From: an uncultured Rubripirellula sp.
GTDB taxonomy: Bacteria > Planctomycetota > Planctomycetia > Pirellulales > Pirellulaceae
Length of the DNA stretch: 63,755 nucleotides
Direction: 5' to 3'
Assembly: GCA_938075415.1 (NCBI GenBank)
Contig: CALJHC010000033.1
Span: forward strand, 1 to 63,755
The notes under the pieces are model-generated. The model was not told the DNA's origin. It ran no database searches and was given only the letters and a program-made list of their open reading frames with translations. The translations under genes were made by a program, and so were the position numbers. This document shows, piece after piece, positions 17,734 through 26,896 of the stretch. The stretch's first letter is position 1, and every line of letters begins with the position of its first letter.

Positions 17734-19059
17734 TCAGGATTTCTTTAGATTGGATAGCGTTCCAGTGCTATCCCCCAAGCGGTCAATCGGGACCCCCATG
17801 ACGCTTGCTATTGTCAACCAAAGGTTGGCGACGGGGGTTCCCTCGGCATAGCGTAGATGTTGACCGGTATGGATTGCTCCCCCTCCGCTTCCCGCGATGA
17901 TCGTTGGCAGGTTGTTGTAGACATGAAGTTCCCCGCTGCTCAGCCCAGACCCAAGCACAAACATGGTGTTTTCAAGCAAGGTTCGATTACCCTCTTGGAT
18001 TGCGTTCATTTTTTTTGCCAGATGAACGAATTGTTCAACATGAAAGCGATCCAATTTGGCAAGTTCTTGGCGGATGTGCTCGTTGCCTTGACCATGAGTC
18101 CAAGAGTGATGTTCAATGGGGGAATCAAACCAACCCTCCACTTTGAGTGGTGTCGACCAACGTTCGGGTGCTGTCATCAAACTCGCAACTCGCGTCAAAT
18201 CGGTCTGTAGGGCAAGGATCATCAGGTCACCCATGACTTGAATGAACTCGTTGCGGGTCATGCTTTGCCAAGGTTTCACCGGAACCTGGGGATTCAGTTT
18301 TTGGATATCGCCCTGTCGTCGACGGACGCGTTGGATCTGAAGTTCGACAGCACGTACAGATTCGGTGTATTCGTCCAGTTTGCGTCTGTCGTTTTTTCCC
18401 AAACTGGGTTGCAATGACTTCGCATCCTCGGCAACCAGATCAAGAACGCTGCCGCTCAGGGTATGCTGATCCACTCGAAAGAGTCGGTTAAAAACCTTTC
18501 GAGGATCACGCAAGGATCGAGCGACATGCCCGTGGCCGAACCACGAAATATTATCGAAGTAAATGGATTCTTTGTTGTCTTCAAACGGATTGCAACTTAG
18601 CTCAAGTGAACGGAAGGCGGTTTGTTGCCCGACGTGATCAGCAATGAGTTGATCAATGGTTCGTTTCAGCGGATAGCCCGCGGGTGAAAGTTCATCTGGC
18701 GCAGCGCTACTTAGCCAGCAGGTGCTCGCCTGGGCGTGTCCGTCGGTGCCTGGCACCTTGATCCGATCCAGATTACTCAGGACCAGTGTCTGTTCACGTA
18801 TGCTTTCGAGCGGTTGCAGGGTGGGGCTGAGTTGGAAATCGGGTCCGGTGTTGATTGGGTTCCATGTGGACTGAACCACACCGTTGGGAATGTAGAAGAA
18901 AGCGACTCGCTGCGGGGTGGCCTGATTGGTCGCGGCTGACTTTGCCGTGTCCGGGGCCAGATTGTCCCCGGGATCCCCCATTGCTTCCATCCAGGGTAAA
19001 GCAAGTGTGGCACCGGCACCACGTAGTACGTCTCTTCGCTGTATCTGGTGTCGCTTCAT
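17734..19059 (-). CDS. Cassette B DUF1552 (HXXSHH) protein
   Basis: A 441-residue DUF1552 protein. The N-terminus has a twin-arginine-like signal (QRRDVLRGAGATLALPWMEAM). Landmarks are VAFFYIPNGVVQSTWNP near 50, ELSCNPFEDNKES, FGHGHVARSLRDPRKVFNRLF, IEHHSWTHGQGNEH (the HXXSHH-type signature) and a closing DSTGTLSNLKK; the same closing motif (DSTG) recurs in cassettes A and D. Its ATG overlaps the stop of the cytochrome gene by four bases (ATGA at 19056-19059), so translation is coupled. Function of the family is unknown; the strict pairing suggests that it forms a complex with the cytochrome or is its substrate-processing partner. Confidence 0.93.
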   Translation of the reverse strand: MKRHQIQRRDVLRGAGATLALPWMEAMGDPGDNLAPDTAKSAATNQATPQRVAFFYIPNGVVQSTWNPINTGPDFQLSPTLQPLESIREQTLVLSNLDRIKVPGTDGHAQASTCWLSSAAPDELSPAGYPLKRTIDQLIADHVGQQTAFRSLELSCNPFEDNKESIYFDNISWFGHGHVARSLRDPRKVFNRLFRVDQHTLSGSVLDLVAEDAKSLQPSLGKNDRRKLDEYTESVRAVELQIQRVRRRQGDIQKLNPQVPVKPWQSMTRNEFIQVMGDLMILALQTDLTRVASLMTAPERWSTPLKVEGWFDSPIEHHSWTHGQGNEHIRQELAKLDRFHVEQFVHLAKKMNAIQEGNRTLLENTMFVLGSGLSSGELHVYNNLPTIIAGSGGGAIHTGQHLRYAEGTPVANLWLTIASVMGVPIDRLGDSTGTLSNLKKS

Positions 19060-21788
19060 TTCGACCCTTCCAAGGTGGTTTCGGTATGCTGGAGACGGAA
19101 CGTGGGACTCTGCACAACGGCGTGAACCACTTTCGTGAATTGTCCCTGATGGTCCACCGCCTGTTGGGTGATCGAGTCGATGACGGGGTCATCCTCCAAG
19201 ACTAAGGGGCGTCCAATGGCGTAAGAAAGAAGGTGTTCTGAGAAAGCTTGTAGGAAGATTTCAGGATGGACCAAAAGCTGATCCTTGAGTTCCGTAATGT
19301 TTTTGAAAGGTAGTGATCCGCGTAGTTTTCCGCTGGCATCAATCGCAAGACCGGTTGAATATTGATCGCGCCAACGACCCACCGCGTCATAATTCTCTAA
19401 CGCAAAACCAAGAGGGTCGATTTTTGAATGGCATGAGACACAGGCGGCATCCGCCTGATGTTGCTTAAGTCTTTGGCGAAGTGTCAAACCTTGGGCTTCG
19501 ATATCACGCTCGTCAGCTTCAATTGTTGGGACCACATCAGGCGGCGGTGGTGGCGGCTGATTAAGTAGTACCGTGGCAACCCAGGCGCCGCGGGTAATGG
19601 GGCTTGTGCGAAGTGGAGCCGAGGTCATGGTCAACGTCGCTGCAGAGGTGAGGACACCACCCTGACGACGATCGGTTAACGGACGCTTGGTAAAGGCCTG
19701 CATGTTGGTGTTGAAGCGATTTCGATTCTCCTTGCTCTCAAAAGGTACTTTGTCGTCGTACCAAGTCTGCAATTCTTGTGATCGATACGTGTAGTTACTA
19801 TCGATGAGCAGCATCAGGGATCGATCTTCGACCATGATGCTTTCAAACAGCAGCAGAGGTTCGATCATGGTTTGCAGTCCAAATTTCCACTGTTCACAAC
19901 CAATACGCGAATAGTATTCAGGAAACCTCTCAAAGTCAGGGACGGCGGTGACAAGGTAATCCAGTCGCAACCACTGCCTGGCAAAGTTCTGTGAGATTGC
20001 TTGGCAACGAGGGTCTTCCAGCATCCGCACCGTTTGAGATCGTAAAACATCTTGATCAAGCAATGAGCCATTTCTAGCAACGCTGAGCAATTCGTCATCG
20101 GGAATACTGCTCCAAAGAAAGAACGATAGTCTTGTTGCTAATTCGTAAGCACTCAGCGGTACGGTTTCGTTCTGACCATGTGAGTGTTCCGCAAGAAAAA
20201 TAAATCGAGGTGACGCGAGCACAGCCGCGACAAGATCTTTCATTGCTTGTCGGTAGGATGATGTGGACTTCAACCGAGAGAGAAAGTAGTTGTGATAACG
20301 ATTCAAGGTTTCGGGGTCGATGGAAGAGCGGAAAGCTTTTTCCAAGAACTCGGCAAGTCGTCTCTTTATCAGTGGCGTTTGCTGGTTTAAATCTTGGCCG
20401 CCTGGCGGTGAAAAAAAAGTATCAGTCAGTCCACAGTAGTCATCAAATTCAGGAGCATCAACGATCGACCGGCCGAGGGTAATAAAGCTTTCCAGCAGAA
20501 TCGGTGAGATGCTCAGTTCATCACCCCGGTTGTTGAATCCTCCTTCCGCCTGCAGATCAATGGCAAAGGGCGAGACTCCCGTTAGGATTTGTCGCTCCAC
20601 CTGGTTTTTTCCCAAGGTGCGGTTGCCAACCGTAATCGATCGCGGAAAACGTCCCGATGCCGGATCGAAATAGGGCTGGCCTGAACGAATAGTTTTCTCG
20701 GGTAGTGGATAAATATCTCCACTCATTTCTAGTAGTTCACGAATAGCATTGTTGTACTCGAAGCGATTCATGCGTCGCATCACAACCGGCGCGGTGTCAG
20801 GATTCTCGGTTAGGTACTGCTTAATGATTGATTGGAATGATTCTTCGAGCTGCAGGCGTTCACCCGGTGTGGGTTGCGGTTCATCTTCTGGGGGCATTTC
20901 ATATCGTCTCAGGGTATCGCGAACCTTTCGGACGAGTTGAATGTTGCCGATCTTTCCCTCGTGATTGCCGAGCACCTCCAGGTCAATTCCCGAGTCGGTA
21001 TCCTTGCCTCGATGACAATCGAGACAAAACGTTTGTAGAAGCCTATCAATCGAGGCGTTCGTGGTTTTGTCTGGTTTTTCAGAAACCGGGCGGCTCACAC
21101 TTTCTGGTCTAGGTGTTGCGTTTTTGTTGTTCTCCAACTCGAGTTCCGTTTGTTCACGCTCCAGACGCAGGTAGTCGAATCCAAGAAGGTATTCCTGATC
21201 GCGATATTGCTTTGCGTTGGGGTGGCTTCCTGTTAATTTCATTCGCAGGACCTGAGGACCAGAATGCAAATGCACCTTTCGTAGCCGCACAGGTTTTGAG
21301 AGCGAGACGTTTTGGCTGAAAAGATCCACTGACAACTTGAGATCCTGGTCTGCAGCGGCGACGCTGTTGTTCTCGCCAGTTTGACTTTTTACCCCCTCAA
21401 GCGTTAGCTCGAAAATGCCATAGTCAACCGCTTGGGTAAATTGCAGGGTGATGTCATAAACGCCCGTAGAGTTGACGAGAAAGTCTGTTTTTAATTCGTC
21501 CCCAACCTTGCCATGCCAAAGTAGGTGGGCATTGCCACTCCACTGAGGACCGTAGTGATTCATCGCCTGAACACGTGAGGTTCCGGAAATGGAGAAGTCT
21601 GATTCACCTTCGTGGATTTCAATGAGACCGCCGGTCACTTCACGGCCTCGAACGCTATGAAAGTCAAAGACCTGTCCTGAGACGCTGGCCACATTCACGG
21701 TTGCAATGAAACAAGCGAGCAGGCGAAGCTCACCCCAATGGTTCCAGTGGTTTTTTGAATTTTGGGAATCTGATTCGGACATAAACAA
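19056..21788 (-). CDS. Cassette B cytochrome with an extra N-terminal beta-sandwich
   Basis: A 910-residue protein, the first gene of the couplet. After a hydrophobic signal (about 20-38, LRLLACFIATVNVASVSGQV) comes an added region (about 40-210) with a jelly-roll pattern (WHGKVGDELKTDFLVNSTGV, YDITLQFTQAVDYGIFELTL, EYLLGFDYLRLER), reminiscent of carbohydrate-binding or DUF2961-type tail domains. PSCyt1 follows with CLDCH at 255-259, then DUF1587 (VMRRMNRFEYNNAIRELL), DUF1595, DUF1592 (FFLWSSIPDDELL), DUF1588 with GGVLTSAATL, PPPPPPDVVP and CVSCH at 783-787, and DUF1585 (LSYAIGRPLVLED). The extra module is absent from the other four cytochromes here. Only minor uncertainty exists between starts at Met1 and Met3. 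Confidence 0.93.
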   Translation of the reverse strand: MFMSESDSQNSKNHWNHWGELRLLACFIATVNVASVSGQVFDFHSVRGREVTGGLIEIHEGESDFSISGTSRVQAMNHYGPQWSGNAHLLWHGKVGDELKTDFLVNSTGVYDITLQFTQAVDYGIFELTLEGVKSQTGENNSVAAADQDLKLSVDLFSQNVSLSKPVRLRKVHLHSGPQVLRMKLTGSHPNAKQYRDQEYLLGFDYLRLEREQTELELENNKNATPRPESVSRPVSEKPDKTTNASIDRLLQTFCLDCHRGKDTDSGIDLEVLGNHEGKIGNIQLVRKVRDTLRRYEMPPEDEPQPTPGERLQLEESFQSIIKQYLTENPDTAPVVMRRMNRFEYNNAIRELLEMSGDIYPLPEKTIRSGQPYFDPASGRFPRSITVGNRTLGKNQVERQILTGVSPFAIDLQAEGGFNNRGDELSISPILLESFITLGRSIVDAPEFDDYCGLTDTFFSPPGGQDLNQQTPLIKRRLAEFLEKAFRSSIDPETLNRYHNYFLSRLKSTSSYRQAMKDLVAAVLASPRFIFLAEHSHGQNETVPLSAYELATRLSFFLWSSIPDDELLSVARNGSLLDQDVLRSQTVRMLEDPRCQAISQNFARQWLRLDYLVTAVPDFERFPEYYSRIGCEQWKFGLQTMIEPLLLFESIMVEDRSLMLLIDSNYTYRSQELQTWYDDKVPFESKENRNRFNTNMQAFTKRPLTDRRQGGVLTSAATLTMTSAPLRTSPITRGAWVATVLLNQPPPPPPDVVPTIEADERDIEAQGLTLRQRLKQHQADAACVSCHSKIDPLGFALENYDAVGRWRDQYSTGLAIDASGKLRGSLPFKNITELKDQLLVHPEIFLQAFSEHLLSYAIGRPLVLEDDPVIDSITQQAVDHQGQFTKVVHAVVQSPTFRLQHTETTLEGSK

Positions 21789-22438
21789 GTTTGTCAGCGT
21801 TGGTGCAGGATCGCTTCAAGGTTAAAAGGATAGTTCTGATCAAGTCATGATTATATGGAAGTCCATTGGCTCGGTGTCGAAGATTATAGCAGCCTCCTTT
21901 TCGGTTCTCGTTATTCAACTTACCAAGGCAGGATGCAAGGAGACGTTAACCCGACGAAACGAAATTTATGGAGTTCTTTACCGTGTTTACGACGAGAGAG
22001 CGGGGATTATTTCACGGAGGAAAAAACTAGTCACGTTCACGCGGCAATTAAGCGGCATTGGCAGAGGATCAATTCGCAGATGTTTCCTATTGCATGGTGC
22101 TTTGCGAAGACTTTCAGCACGCTCATCATTCGTGCACGCTCAACGCGATGATTCTATTTTGTACGATAGGAGAAAGGATCAATGAATCCACTTATCCTCT
22201 TCGTCCGTTTCGTGACTGATTCGAAACACTATTCAGCCGAGGATGACTCTGCAATTCTTTTCAATGCAGTTCCGCCTGTGTCTTCAGACAGCGTGAATGA
22301 GTTTGGAACCCAAGTACAGACATGATAAATGCCTTATTCCTGTGGTTGTGTGTAGAAGGTCTCTGTTCAAGTATCCCTGAGGTTGGGGGGGGAAGTGTTT
22401 TTTAATCGATTGATTAAATGCACGACTTCGCCTAGACG
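21789..22438. other. Divergent intergenic stretch before the methyltransferase
   Basis: About 650 bp between divergent genes. Overlapping open frames at 21847-22185 on the plus strand look spurious. A 47-codon frame at 22182-22325 with a strong purine-rich leader is listed separately as a candidate. No terminator or long repeat is evident. Confidence 0.45.
22182..22325 (+). CDS. Candidate 47-residue small protein
   Basis: An ATG at 22182 is preceded by aggagaaaggatca, one of the best Shine-Dalgarno-like leaders in the window, and opens a 47-codon frame to TGA at 22323-22325. The peptide starts hydrophobic (MNPLILFVRFV) and continues acidic and polar. It resembles no family I know. It precedes the methyltransferase by about 110 bp on the same strand and could be a leader peptide or chance. 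The call rests only on the ribosome site. Confidence 0.25.
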   Translation: MNPLILFVRFVTDSKHYSAEDDSAILFNAVPPVSSDSVNEFGTQVQT

Positions 22439-23482
22439 GTGCGACGAGTGGAGAATAACGTAGAGCAGTCATGTCCAGTAAGAAATAGGCATGGTGCAAT
22501 AGGCGGTCGTTCACTGGTTGAGCAACCAACACGCCGATTCTCAGTATGGAGCTTAAGGTTGTCAGCCAAAGATACCTTCCGCCAGCTTTTCTTTCGTGTT
22601 CCCGTGATCGGTAAGCGTTATCGTGAATTGCTTGCCGCTGCCCAATCGCATTACCAAATTAATCCAGGGCACTACGCCTCTCCCATACCGTCGGTTGGGG
22701 AGATTCAGCGAGAACTGGATGCGGTGTCTGCGTTGTCGCTCAATGCCGACGCACTGCCGGGGATTCCCCTCAACTCAAAATCGCAGTTACAGCTTCTGGC
22801 CTCGATCAAGCTTCACTTGGCTGATTACCCTTTCCCGCCCGAGCGGAACGATTCGTTTCGCTACCACTACTTGAATGACTGGTTTCAGTTGGATGATGGC
22901 GCAGTGCTTCATGCGTTGCTGCGTGAATTTCGGCCTAGAAAGATTATAGAAATTGGTTCTGGTTTTTCTTCAGCGGTGATCCTTGACACCGTAGATCACT
23001 TAGAAGATTTTGACCCTGATATTACCTTGATCGAACCAAATTGCGAACGACTTAAATCAAGACTGCAAGTTGGTGATGAGTCCCAAATTCATCTGATCGA
23101 ATCGGTGGTGCAGGATGTTCAGTTGAGCGTCTTCGATCAATTGGAAGAGAAAGACTTTCTGTTCATTGATTCCTCTCACGTGGCGAAGTGCGGAAGCGAC
23201 GTGAATGTAATCATTCATCAGATTCTTCCGCAATTGAATCCGGGAGTGATCGTTCACTTTCATGACATCTTTTTCCCTTTTACTTATCCAGAGCGGCTGT
23301 TGCGAGCGAATCAGTTCTGGAACGAATCCTACATGCTTCGGTCATTTCTAGCCAATAATGAACGGTTTCAGGTCATGTTATGGAATGATTATCTCAAGCA
23401 GACGCACACTCAGGAATTCCAAGCAGCAATGCCGTTAGGAATCCAGAATATCGCGGCGAGTTTTTGGATGCGTTGTCTCTGA
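22439..23482 (+). CDS. Class I SAM-dependent methyltransferase
   Basis: A Rossmann-type methyltransferase (methyltransferase 24-like). Motif I is KIIEIGSGFSSAVIL, the post-I acidic strand is ITLIEPNCERL, motif IV is DFLFIDSSHVAKCGSD, and a later segment reads VHFHDIFFPFTYP. No signal peptide is visible, so it is one of only two clearly cytoplasmic proteins here. Such enzymes often methylate sugars or glycan precursors. The GTG at 22439 gives 347 residues. A TTG at 22559, seven bases after ggag at 22548-22551, would give 307 residues starting LSAKDTFRQLFF and looks more natural. The gene stands alone between cassette B and the beta-propeller gene. Substrate is unknown. Confidence 0.82.
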   Translation: MRRVENNVEQSCPVRNRHGAIGGRSLVEQPTRRFSVWSLRLSAKDTFRQLFFRVPVIGKRYRELLAAAQSHYQINPGHYASPIPSVGEIQRELDAVSALSLNADALPGIPLNSKSQLQLLASIKLHLADYPFPPERNDSFRYHYLNDWFQLDDGAVLHALLREFRPRKIIEIGSGFSSAVILDTVDHLEDFDPDITLIEPNCERLKSRLQVGDESQIHLIESVVQDVQLSVFDQLEEKDFLFIDSSHVAKCGSDVNVIIHQILPQLNPGVIVHFHDIFFPFTYPERLLRANQFWNESYMLRSFLANNERFQVMLWNDYLKQTHTQEFQAAMPLGIQNIAASFWMRCL

Positions 23483-23713
23483 GACACGATGTAAAGTTAG
23501 AAGTCAGTTGCCATTCCCTATCGATCTTCTGACACTCTCAATACCAGAATTGAATTGAATTCTTTCTAGCCAACCACATGCCCGCTCATAAATTATTCAC
23601 GGGGTTGGTTGTCAGTCGACAGGAAGCGGGCAAGATGATCAGGATGCCAGGCATCCTTGTCATATCGTTGGTTGACAGAACAGTTGATACTGCTATCGAC
23701 CGTTCGCAAAGCT

Positions 23714-25165
23714 TCATTTGTCAAGCGTTTGGAATTTAAATGCGTAAACCTCAGCATTCTTGATTTCAAACCGCAAGCGGATCGGTTTTCCACTCAATGA
23801 TTCAAGTGTTTTTTTGCTTTTCCAATTGATCGGAGCTGCTATCGAGTCACCGATCATCGGAGGGCAATCCTTGAATGAGAAGCCAGCGATGGGACCACCA
23901 TCCAGCGTTTGGATTTCTGCTCTTACGGATCCGTTCTGAGCGGCCTGGTAATTGATCTCTAGGCCATCACCGGAAAAAAGAATCGGTTTTGTGAGCAAGT
24001 ACCCAGCTGTCGAACCTGCGTGGGCTGAGATGAAACCGTCTGTGCGAATCACGAAACGACGCACCCGGCTATCTGGACCTGTGTAATAAGCCTCAGTGGC
24101 GTACATCGACATTTCATCTCTGGATCCCACAAGTGTCAGCAATCCGTTGGTCATGTAGTTACTTCGATTACCCTGACGGTCTTTTGGTGCGTCCTCGGTG
24201 ATCAAAGCCTGAGGGAATCGAGAAAAGTGCAGGCCGTCACGGCTAGTCATGAAAATGGGTTCAACACGCTGCCCTTGGTTAGGTAGGTACCGTGTGGGGA
24301 ATCCGATAAACAGATGGGGTGCGCGATGATATTGGCGTATCGCGTTGGTGTAGAGATGCTCTTTGCGTTGATCACCGTACGTCAGGGGCTTTGGGTCACT
24401 CCATGTGAGGAAGTCTTTGGAAGTGCATTGCATGATGTCGCGAACACCTTCGTTGAACCAGCGATGGTAGTCACGATACACACCGGCAGATTGATCGTAG
24501 AAAGCCAGATTCTGCGAATCAAAAGCACCTTCAGTGATGACCGGTTCGTTAGACATTAATTCCCAGTGAATTCCATCCGCAGAGCGGAATGCGAATAGCC
24601 CATGCTTCGATTTTGTATCTCCCTTGCGCAGTGATCGTCCTCTGGCGAGCGCCTTGTAACGCGATTCCTTCGCACAGTTTGGGTTCGTGTCCTTGAACGG
24701 AGTGAAATTGTGTGTCCCAACTCCGTCCCAGATGATGTTGTTGTCTCGTGAACCATCAAACTCACAGATCCCCAATTTAGGCTTCACCCAGTGAATTCCA
24801 TCAGTGCTCTCGGCATAGCACACCACTTCAGGGTGAGTCGCTTTTTTTGCAAGGGTATCCCAATGCGAACCGCGGTAATACATTCGATATCGGTCTTCAT
24901 CTTCGAAAATTGTGTAATAAGCGCAGGTGTTTCCTTCCCATGGTTGATCCGTCACAAAAACCATCTCTCGAGGCTGAGGTTGATGCACTCGCAACTCAAT
25001 TTCATCCATTGAAGCAATCAGAGTCTGATCAACGAACATTTCGCGTCGATTTCCGATGTCGATCGGTGACTGCCCCGAGGCAAAGTTGGCGAAGGTAATG
25101 GCAACCGCCAAAAAGCTGGTCCACTGCAGCCGTTGATTATTTCGCATCACTGTTTCTTGCCTCAT
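23714..25165 (-). CDS. Exported glycosidase-like five-bladed beta-propeller protein
   Basis: A 483-residue protein with signal peptide (about 1-31, ending NFASGQS). The rest shows repeated blade motifs of the GH32/GH43-type propeller: YAESTDGIHWVKP, FRSADGIHWELM, CTSKDFLTWSDP and MTSRDGLHFSRF, with MYYRGSHWD early on. The C-terminal 80 residues (KPILFSGDGLEINYQAAQNG onward) look like a beta-sandwich appended to the propeller. Members of this group in Planctomycetes are usually left as hypothetical or glycosyl-hydrolase-like; catalytic carboxylates cannot be assigned safely. It lies 228 bp downstream of the LRR gene on the same strand, so it may be transcribed with cassette C. A role in glycan recognition or cleavage is inference. 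Confidence 0.8.
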   Translation of the reverse strand: MRQETVMRNNQRLQWTSFLAVAITFANFASGQSPIDIGNRREMFVDQTLIASMDEIELRVHQPQPREMVFVTDQPWEGNTCAYYTIFEDEDRYRMYYRGSHWDTLAKKATHPEVVCYAESTDGIHWVKPKLGICEFDGSRDNNIIWDGVGTHNFTPFKDTNPNCAKESRYKALARGRSLRKGDTKSKHGLFAFRSADGIHWELMSNEPVITEGAFDSQNLAFYDQSAGVYRDYHRWFNEGVRDIMQCTSKDFLTWSDPKPLTYGDQRKEHLYTNAIRQYHRAPHLFIGFPTRYLPNQGQRVEPIFMTSRDGLHFSRFPQALITEDAPKDRQGNRSNYMTNGLLTLVGSRDEMSMYATEAYYTGPDSRVRRFVIRTDGFISAHAGSTAGYLLTKPILFSGDGLEINYQAAQNGSVRAEIQTLDGGPIAGFSFKDCPPMIGDSIAAPINWKSKKTLESLSGKPIRLRFEIKNAEVYAFKFQTLDK

Positions 25166-25393
25166 CGAATCGAGGTAGTGTCAAAGTCAGAAAGCCAGTC
25201 GTCAGCATATCACCGATCGACTGGTCTGACTCATTTTTGAAGTTGTCTTTCCATCATCAGCACGCATCTCGGCAGCAGAATCTAATGGATGTTCAGCACC
25301 AAGTGGTTTGGGTCTTTCAAACATTCGTGCCGTTGTGGATGGAACAGAGCGGTTAGCGTTTTTTTTTTGCAGAAATGAGATCACGCGTGTTGG

Positions 25394-26896
25394 TTAATCT
25401 CGCACGATAACGCACTCGGGTAGTGCTTGCTGCAGTTCATCCAAGCATTGACTGCTAAAACCCGGGCAATTATCGACCACCAGGTATTCCAGTTTTTTCA
25501 TTCCCCGAAACGTCTCCAAAGATTGGTCTGTAAGGCCTCTACAGCCACTGAGAGTCAGCTCTCGCAGGTGCTTTAAATTCTGCAATTGCTTCGTTCCAGA
25601 ATCGGTTAGCTGCTCGCAATGATCAAGATATAGCTCAGTTAGATGCTCACGGCTGCCGACATGCTGCAATGCTGCGTCGGTCAAGTGAACGCAGTCAGAC
25701 AGATTGAGTTTGCGAAGCTCTGGCATTTGTTTGACGACAACTAACCCATCGCCTTGCAGGCCAGGCAGGCTCCATAGGTCGAGCTTTTGCAACTTATGCA
25801 TCTTGCTGAGGAAAGACAGGCCCTGATCCGTCAGGTGATCATTGTCACCGAGGCTTAACGAAGTGAGTCCAATATTATTCTCAAGATTTTCTAGCCCAGA
25901 ATCGGTGATTGCTGCGATGCAACCGAGATCCAAAATTTCCAAATCAGGTAAATCCCGTAATGCCACCAGGCTGCGATCAGTCAATTCCAAGCAGTAAAAT
26001 AGATTCAACTTTTTCAATCGCTGGCGTTGTTGCAGATTCACCACTGCCGCGTCGGTCAACTGAAAAGACTCCTTGAGGTCCAGGATTTCTAACGTCGCCG
26101 GCAAGCGAATCTCGGTTCCTTTAAGTGGCCAGTTGAAACCCATTTCCAGGGTATTCAGATTTGCCAATCTTTCGAATAAGGGGTTATAGCCCTTGGACGT
26201 CAGGCTGAAGTGGCCGAACAAGCCGAGGAATTCCAACTTGGTTAGACCCTCTAAATGTTTTAATCCCGCATCGGTCAAATTGCGATTTGCGTTCCACTGC
26301 CGACTTCCATTGAGATTCAGATGGCGTAAGGCGACAAGACTGGCAAGCGGTTCAAGATGAGCGTCGGTAATCCCACCGGTGGAGTTAGAAAGATCGAGGT
26401 AGGTTAGGTTTTGTAATGCTTCCAAACCACGACTTTCAAAACCGCGGATGTCCCGAACCTCTAATTTCCTCAACGAGTTTGAATTCGCCAAAGCGTTATA
26501 AGAATCTGGCAAGGAAACACGAAGTTGGCTGATGTCCAGATGCGTCAGCTTTGGCAGCGTTGAGATTAGTTGTAAACTTGGTAGTCCAAGCCGATGGCAT
26601 CCCGCGATACGCAGCAGACTCAGTTCTCGCAAGCTGACGAGGTTTGAAATGCCCGCGTCGGTCAGTTGGCTGCAGCCCGTCAGGTCGAGTTTGGTTAAAT
26701 CGCCTGCCGAACAAACTCTCTCTAGATCGTCGTCCGTTAAGCCTGTTCCCTTCCCTGCAAGAATCTTCTGTGCGGCCGAAGTGCTCAGATCCTCGCCGCG
26801 CGCAAGATTAGCTCCTTGCAGAACAAGCGTTGCAATCCAAAACGCCCACAACAAGAGCAACGACCGAGAATCGGCGACCTTGACTATGAATCTCAT
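25394..26896 (-). CDS. Secreted leucine-rich-repeat protein, third gene of cassette C
   Basis: A 500-residue protein. A signal sequence (about 1-35, LLLLWAFWIATLVLQGANLARG) is followed by at least 14 cysteine-containing/RNI-like leucine-rich repeats (for example LDLTGCSQLTDAGISNL, LDLSNSTGGITDAHLEPL, LTLSGCRGLTDQSLETF), which run almost to the C-terminus (ALPECVIVRD). Such repeats form a curved solenoid for protein-protein contact. Its ATG overlaps the DUF1552 stop by four bases (ATGA at 26893-26896), so it is translationally coupled to cassette C. That strongly suggests a functional link with the cytochrome/DUF1552 couplet, possibly as scaffold. No other cassette in the window has such a third gene. 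Family is clear; the partner is inference. Confidence 0.9.
   Translation of the reverse strand: MRFIVKVADSRSLLLLWAFWIATLVLQGANLARGEDLSTSAAQKILAGKGTGLTDDDLERVCSAGDLTKLDLTGCSQLTDAGISNLVSLRELSLLRIAGCHRLGLPSLQLISTLPKLTHLDISQLRVSLPDSYNALANSNSLRKLEVRDIRGFESRGLEALQNLTYLDLSNSTGGITDAHLEPLASLVALRHLNLNGSRQWNANRNLTDAGLKHLEGLTKLEFLGLFGHFSLTSKGYNPLFERLANLNTLEMGFNWPLKGTEIRLPATLEILDLKESFQLTDAAVVNLQQRQRLKKLNLFYCLELTDRSLVALRDLPDLEILDLGCIAAITDSGLENLENNIGLTSLSLGDNDHLTDQGLSFLSKMHKLQKLDLWSLPGLQGDGLVVVKQMPELRKLNLSDCVHLTDAALQHVGSREHLTELYLDHCEQLTDSGTKQLQNLKHLRELTLSGCRGLTDQSLETFRGMKKLEYLVVDNCPGFSSQCLDELQQALPECVIVRD

Noticed and set aside
21847..22185. 112-codon plus-strand frame upstream of the methyltransferase
   Set aside because: Rich in Arg and Ser, overlapped by another frame of similar length, no ribosome site; both look like chance.
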